Assembly: GCA_027011235.1 (NCBI GenBank)
Contig: JALVAI010000452.1
Span: forward strand, 1 to 18,065
Length of the DNA: 18,065 nt
Source: Desulfobulbaceae bacterium
GTDB taxonomy: Bacteria > Desulfobacterota > Desulfobulbia > Desulfobulbales > Desulfobulbaceae
Direction: 5' to 3'
The notes beneath the pieces are model-generated. The model ran no database searches, was not told the DNA's origin, and saw nothing but the letters and a program-made list of their open reading frames with translations. Position numbers and translations under genes: made by a program. Numbering within the stretch: position 1 is the stretch's first letter; each line of letters begins with the position of its first letter. Shown in pieces: positions 14,059 to 18,065 of the stretch.

Positions 14059-16609
14059 GCTCTTGCTCCATGATGGTTCGTATCTTGTTGAAAAAAATGT
14101 CTATGGTCTCTTCACTGACCATCTCGACATCAAGCTGCCGGGTAAAGCCGACAAGTACGCCAAGAAGAAAAAGACGTTTCATCATCCGCTTCCGGTTTGT
14201 TCTTTTCAATCTGGCGATGACAATATCACCATACAGCTCACAAAGAAAATCATAATGGGAAAGTATTTTTGCCAGCAACCGGGTCCTCCTGGACCGCCTG
14301 ATTGTTTCGGTGACGCCACCGGAAAACCTGAAATAAATATGATTATCTAAAATATTATCGGAGACAAAGGCATCAATGACCGTAAAATGATAACCGAGCC
14401 GAAAGTTGATATTGGTGTACTCGGCCGAGACAACGGCCAGATTGCGTCCCACATCTTCCGGCGAGGTGGAACGCACCGAAGTGGTTCTGGTCAGGCTGGA
14501 CATGAAGCTGGAGAAATCGACTCCGGCCGGGGCCATATCCCAGATGCCGGGATAGGACATGCCATCGAGAATTGCCCGCATGGGCACCGAGGTTATCTGT
14601 TCGGGCCGGACACCATTGGGATGGGAGCCTTCGATACCCCCGCCGACATCGATCAGGATAAGGTCCAGCGGGAAATCCCAGAGTAGTTTACCCGCCTGGG
14701 TATCACGATGATGGGCGTGGTAGAAGTTGAGATCAATAATGGTTTCCACCGCCTTTTCATGGACAAAACGGGTCAGATCATGATAGGTGCGGCATCCCTC
14801 CGGGGTAAAATTTTCAGCAGTCGGATCGGTCAGGTTAAGAGGTTCGATCTTCTTCAGAACTCTCCTCAGCAATCGATATTCATACATCTCTTCAATGGGT
14901 TCTTCCTGGATCGCATAGTATTGCAACTCCTGGACGGCTCCCTTGTAAACGGTCAAACATTCCGTATCAAGCGTGATTTCCTCACCATCGGCAATTACTT
15001 TGGTTGCGTTCTCTGTCTTGAACAGGGCCGGCACCCGGAATTCCCTGGCCACGGTGGCCAGGTGGCCGGTAGTGGAACCGACATCGGTTATAAAACCCAC
15101 CGCCTTGTGGATAACCCGGGCAAGTTGAGGGGTGGCATGACAGGCAACAAGAATGCCTCCCATGGGAAAATCATTCAGGTCCCGCTCCTCGGAAAAGACC
15201 CAGGCCGGTCCAATGGCAATGCCCTCCATGGCGGCAATACCCCGCCCCCTGATGAGAACCGGATACTTTTCCTCCAGGTCATGCAAGTCACAGGCACGGG
15301 GCGCTCGTGTCTGTTGCAGACGCAGCTGCCTGGACTGGAGAACAACCACCCGGTCCTGTGGATCAATGGCAAATTCTATATCCTGGGGCCGCTTGAAATA
15401 TTTTTCCAACCGCATGCCGATCTCGGCAAGTTCCCGGAGCTGCTCCGTGGTCAGGCTCGACTCCCGGCGCTGGTCTTCATGCACACCGTCTATACCGGTT
15501 CCACCACAACCTCGCTGTACCATGGTTTTGGTTTTATGGACAATCTGTACCTCCCGGACTTCATAGGGAGGGCTGCGATCAAGAACAAAATGGTCGGTCG
15601 GCACTTCTCCGGCAACAATGGGTTCCCCCAGTCCCCAGGCCGAGTTGACAATCATGGTTTCGTTTTCCGGCCGTACTGGATCATAGGTGTAGAGAACGCC
15701 GCTGGCTTTGGCCGGAATCATGAGTTGACAGGCGACCGCCATCATGATCTCATGGGGCCTGAAGTCCATCATCAGACGATATTCCATGGCTTCCGGACTG
15801 TAGAGGCTGGCCAGGACCTCCTTATAGGCCTGGGGGATTTCTTGTAACGGAATATTAAGCCGACTTAAGTACTGGCCGGCAAAGGAAGAAATCTCGTCCT
15901 CGCCAAGGGCACTGGACCGGACGGCAAAACAGGGAGTGATATCCTTATGTCGTCTGCTGAGGACTTCGGCGGCGGCCAGTATCTCCATCTCCAGTTTTGC
16001 AGGCACCTTTGCCTCTTTTATGGCCCGCTGAATACGGCGGGAGGCCTCGTCAACCGGGATCTCGCTCTGGTGCCAGCTCCGGCGGATGGATAAGATCTTG
16101 TCCCGAATATTATTTTCATCGAGAAAGAGGTTAAAACCCTCCGTGGTGATGGCAAAACCATCGGGTATCCGGTGATCGAGCAGGTTACCTATTTCGGCGA
16201 TATGGGCATTTTTTCCTCCCACCGAATCGGTTAACGCTCTTGAAATCATTGAATAGGGAAGGATGTAATCCTTTACCTGTCCAAGGACTCTTCCCTGCAA
16301 CAGTGTTTCTATGTCCTCTTCAATCTTATGAAAGCTGATATAGAGGGCCGCATATTTCTGTTCGGTCAGATGGTTGATGGTGACTATGAGCTGTCGGACC
16401 AGATCCGCCAGTTGCCGGCAGGTTTGCTGGATATACTGCTCACCAAAGATATAATCCCCGCTGAGCTTGTCATTGGCATCGGCGATAAGATCAAGGATCT
16501 GGTTATTCAGTTCAAGGCTCTTTTTAAATTCGGCGAAAAGAATCTTGAACGGGATTGTTTCCTTTTTCTTGCCACTGAAAAGCCGACGGATCCGGTCAAT
16601 TACGCTCAT
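14048..16609 (-). CDS. PEP-synthase-like protein without PEP-binding barrel (paralogue 2)
   Basis: The protein (853 aa) has the same architecture as the one at 7790-10354. A helical N-terminal region covers about 1-108. An ATP-grasp domain covers about 120-430, with SVGGKNAHIAEIG (Lys133), CFAVRSSALGEDE (Arg231), SGVLYTYDPVRP, AWGLGEPIV, QDIEF (Glu412) and LQSR. A swivelling domain (about 455-560) has His516 in GSTTGHLATVAREF, nearer to the classical G-G-x-T-x-H motif than paralogue 1. The C-terminal part (about 588-853) has PLNLTDP, CRTYHDLTRF, SLTRTT, RLGYHFTVIDA and YFRFSGG, with an Arg-rich helix. The PEP-binding TIM barrel is absent. A strong SD is lacking before the ATG. It lies 27 bp after the TIGR02186 gene and overlaps the receiver gene by 11 nt. 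Confidence 0.87.
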   Translation of the reverse strand: MSVIDRIRRLFSGKKKETIPFKILFAEFKKSLELNNQILDLIADANDKLSGDYIFGEQYIQQTCRQLADLVRQLIVTINHLTEQKYAALYISFHKIEEDIETLLQGRVLGQVKDYILPYSMISRALTDSVGGKNAHIAEIGNLLDHRIPDGFAITTEGFNLFLDENNIRDKILSIRRSWHQSEIPVDEASRRIQRAIKEAKVPAKLEMEILAAAEVLSRRHKDITPCFAVRSSALGEDEISSFAGQYLSRLNIPLQEIPQAYKEVLASLYSPEAMEYRLMMDFRPHEIMMAVACQLMIPAKASGVLYTYDPVRPENETMIVNSAWGLGEPIVAGEVPTDHFVLDRSPPYEVREVQIVHKTKTMVQRGCGGTGIDGVHEDQRRESSLTTEQLRELAEIGMRLEKYFKRPQDIEFAIDPQDRVVVLQSRQLRLQQTRAPRACDLHDLEEKYPVLIRGRGIAAMEGIAIGPAWVFSEERDLNDFPMGGILVACHATPQLARVIHKAVGFITDVGSTTGHLATVAREFRVPALFKTENATKVIADGEEITLDTECLTVYKGAVQELQYYAIQEEPIEEMYEYRLLRRVLKKIEPLNLTDPTAENFTPEGCRTYHDLTRFVHEKAVETIIDLNFYHAHHRDTQAGKLLWDFPLDLILIDVGGGIEGSHPNGVRPEQITSVPMRAILDGMSYPGIWDMAPAGVDFSSFMSSLTRTTSVRSTSPEDVGRNLAVVSAEYTNINFRLGYHFTVIDAFVSDNILDNHIYFRFSGGVTETIRRSRRTRLLAKILSHYDFLCELYGDIVIARLKRTNRKRMMKRLFLLGVLVGFTRQLDVEMVSEETIDIFFNKIRTIMEQEHGE

Positions 16610-16636
16610 AGTCTTTTATTTCACAATTATGATATA

Positions 16637-17449
16637 TCAATGGGCGCCGCCCCCCCCTTTGAACAAGACCCCGATAAGCAGGCCGGTGGCAACGGCAATG
16701 GCAACGGCCATGATACCGAAAAGAAGTGAATGTTCATAGGCAAGGGAGGCGATGATTTTGGGCAGCCCGGAAAGCTCAATGGTGATCTCTTCACTGGCCC
16801 GGCCAACGGGTTTGCCGCCTTTGACGGTAATTGCTTCGACCAGGTATTTACCGGCATTCATTTTGGGCGGAATATTCAAGGTCACCGCAAACGACTTCCT
16901 GCCATCCTTGATCGGGCCATATTCGACAGCTCCGTTATACACCCCGTATACCCCGGCTTTTTCCATAAGCTTTACATATTCACCAAAGACAAATTTCTTG
17001 TCTGCAGATTCCGGTTTGATGTCAATATCCTTGACCAGGGCCTTATACCCGATTCCCAGCATGGCGACATCCCTGGCCAGGGCACCGGCGTCGCCTTCGA
17101 GCTGGGCAAGCAGAAGGTCCTTGCCGACTTTCTCCGGCGTGTAGACCATGTAGACCGCCGGTGTATTTTCAAGTTCGACATCGGTCTTGTTCATCCATAA
17201 CAGACCAGCCACCTTGCCTTTGACCTTCAAGGCAACATCTTTCTTTGCCCCGATAACATGGAGCAAAACATCCGCATTCGCCGGCAGAGTCCCGGATGCC
17301 TTAAGTGTCGTGCCATTATAAAAGGTTGTAATCTGCAGGATGGAACGGGCAAGCCGAAGCGTGGGATCACTGTCTGCGGCCAGCACCGATCCGCACCAAA
17401 TGCAAGCGGACAGCAGACACAGGATAATTCCGTATATTTTCCGATTCAT
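16637..17449 (-). CDS. TIGR02186 / Alph_Pro_TM-type membrane-anchored periplasmic protein
   Basis: The protein (270 aa) has a signal peptide (MNRKIYGIILCLLSACIW..., cleavage likely after VLA, before ADSDP), a periplasmic beta-rich domain of about 200 residues and one C-terminal membrane helix (SLLFGIMAVAIAVATGLLIG) followed by a Gly-rich tail. The pattern, with FYNGTTLKASGTLPANADVLL near the start, fits the TIGR02186 family, often encoded next to TauE/SafE transporters; here it is 25 bp after one. I choose ATG 17449 because GAGGAG lies 9 nt upstream and the signal peptide begins there. An in-frame ATG at 17497 would overlap the transporter gene and add a charged leader. The function is unknown; an accessory role for the transporter is inferred from position. 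Confidence 0.8.
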   Translation of the reverse strand: MNRKIYGIILCLLSACIWCGSVLAADSDPTLRLARSILQITTFYNGTTLKASGTLPANADVLLHVIGAKKDVALKVKGKVAGLLWMNKTDVELENTPAVYMVYTPEKVGKDLLLAQLEGDAGALARDVAMLGIGYKALVKDIDIKPESADKKFVFGEYVKLMEKAGVYGVYNGAVEYGPIKDGRKSFAVTLNIPPKMNAGKYLVEAITVKGGKPVGRASEEITIELSGLPKIIASLAYEHSLLFGIMAVAIAVATGLLIGVLFKGGGGAH

Positions 17450-17474
17450 TGTATTATTCTCCTCTTTATCTCTA

Positions 17475-18065
17475 TCAGTGTCCACCCTTGAGCGCAACCA
17501 TAATGGAAGGCGTCATCAACAATCCCGCCATCATCTTCACACAGACCAGCAGGACCAGACTTGCCAGCATGATCTTCAACTGGTCGGCATTGAGCCGCTT
17601 GGAGACAGCCGTTCCGACCTGGGCGCCGATGGTGGAACCGAGAAGAAGAAGGACAGCCAGGACAAAATCAACCGTATGGTTGGACCAGGCCTGCATAATG
17701 GTAACGTTGACACAGGTAAAAAGGATTTGAAACAAACTGGTACCGACCACAACATGCATGGGCATACGAAGGAGATAGACCATGACCGGCACCATGATAA
17801 AACCGCCGCCCACACCCATGATAGCGGCTAAAACGCCGACCAGGATGCCAAAGGAAAGCGGCAGAAGCATGGAAATCTCACAGCCGGATTTTTCAAATTT
17901 GTACTGGAACGGCAGGTTCTGAACAAAAGATTTTTTCTCTTCCCCCTCTTTTGTTTTGGTTTTTTTCTTCTCTATTGGCAATCCGTTATCATGCCGCATT
18001 CCCTGAAGGCTCTCCCAGAACATATAGCCACCTACCCCGCCCAGCATGATGACATAGGTGATGGC
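17475..18065 (-). CDS. TauE/SafE (TSUP) family transporter, 3' part (runs off right edge)
   Basis: The window holds the last 196 residues, and the frame stays open to base 18065. A methionine at 18047 is internal to a membrane segment (AITYVIMLGGVGGYMFW), so it is not the start. The visible part has a hydrophilic Lys/Glu-rich cytoplasmic linker, then the second TSUP repeat with FGILVGVLAAIMGVGGGFIM and MHVVVGTSLFQILF, and further helices LAVLLLLGSTIGAQVG and IMLASLVLLVCVKM. TSUP proteins move sulfite, sulfonate-related anions, thiosulfate or other small organic anions across the inner membrane; the substrate here cannot be read from sequence. It is the most upstream gene of the minus-strand cluster seen here, so the operon promoter is outside the window. 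Confidence 0.9.
   Translation of the reverse strand, partial: AITYVIMLGGVGGYMFWESLQGMRHDNGLPIEKKKTKTKEGEEKKSFVQNLPFQYKFEKSGCEISMLLPLSFGILVGVLAAIMGVGGGFIMVPVMVYLLRMPMHVVVGTSLFQILFTCVNVTIMQAWSNHTVDFVLAVLLLLGSTIGAQVGTAVSKRLNADQLKIMLASLVLLVCVKMMAGLLMTPSIMVALKGGH

Noticed and set aside
14708..15847. Open frame of 379 codons on the plus strand
   Set aside because: It lies opposite the PEP-synthase-like gene, whose domains are intact, and shows no family motif.
7790..16609. Annotation of the two large proteins as true PEP synthase or pyruvate phosphate dikinase
   Set aside because: The C-terminal PEP/pyruvate-binding barrel is absent in both, so the classical reaction is not supported.

Overview
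This window looks like the chromosome of a Gram-negative, probably anaerobic bacterium. LptA/LptB show an LPS outer membrane. An AcsE-type methyltetrahydrofolate methyltransferase points to C1 metabolism on corrinoids. The TauE/SafE transporter, TIGR02186 protein, PEP-synthase-like proteins and stress proteins are a combination I associate with sulfate reducers of the Desulfobacterota (Desulfobulbales-like). The taxon is an inference, because no dissimilatory sulfur gene or rRNA lies in the window.

Layout. (1) 131-1015, minus: argB (arginine biosynthesis), divergent from (2) 1252-4463, plus: lptA-lptB-rpoN-ptsN, a compact version of a widespread proteobacterial cluster, without lptC in front and without hpf or rapZ. 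(3) 4543-5889, minus: class II DAHP synthase (first step of the shikimate pathway), ending in a strong hairpin/T-tract terminator at 4479-4516. (4) 6093-7583, minus: an acsE-like gene followed by a small HsdR-N-like protein that has lost its nuclease motif. (5) 7790 to the right edge, all minus: about 10 kb of signalling and stress genes that reads as one functional neighbourhood.

In transcription order, region 5 encodes the end of a TauE/SafE (TSUP) transporter, a periplasmic membrane-anchored TIGR02186 protein, a PEP-synthase-like protein of 853 aa, a stand-alone receiver, and two tandem-domain UspA-like proteins. After a 526-bp noncoding gap come a membrane protein joining a long arginine-heptad coiled coil, a DUF202-type membrane pair and a C-terminal receiver, and then a second PEP-synthase-like protein of 854 aa. 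Both PEP-synthase-like proteins keep the ATP-grasp domain and the swivelling histidine domain, but the PEP/pyruvate-binding TIM barrel is replaced by a shared, unfamiliar C-terminal domain of about 265 aa. Each is paired with a receiver, so the locus looks like a duplicated ATP-grasp/phosphohistidine plus receiver module linked to a transporter and stress proteins. This is the best candidate for an undescribed system here. No histidine kinase is present.

Three REP-like palindromic elements lie in the noncoding gaps at 5996 and 11491-11574, two of them as an inverted pair. I saw no tRNA, rRNA, CRISPR array, transposase or phage gene.
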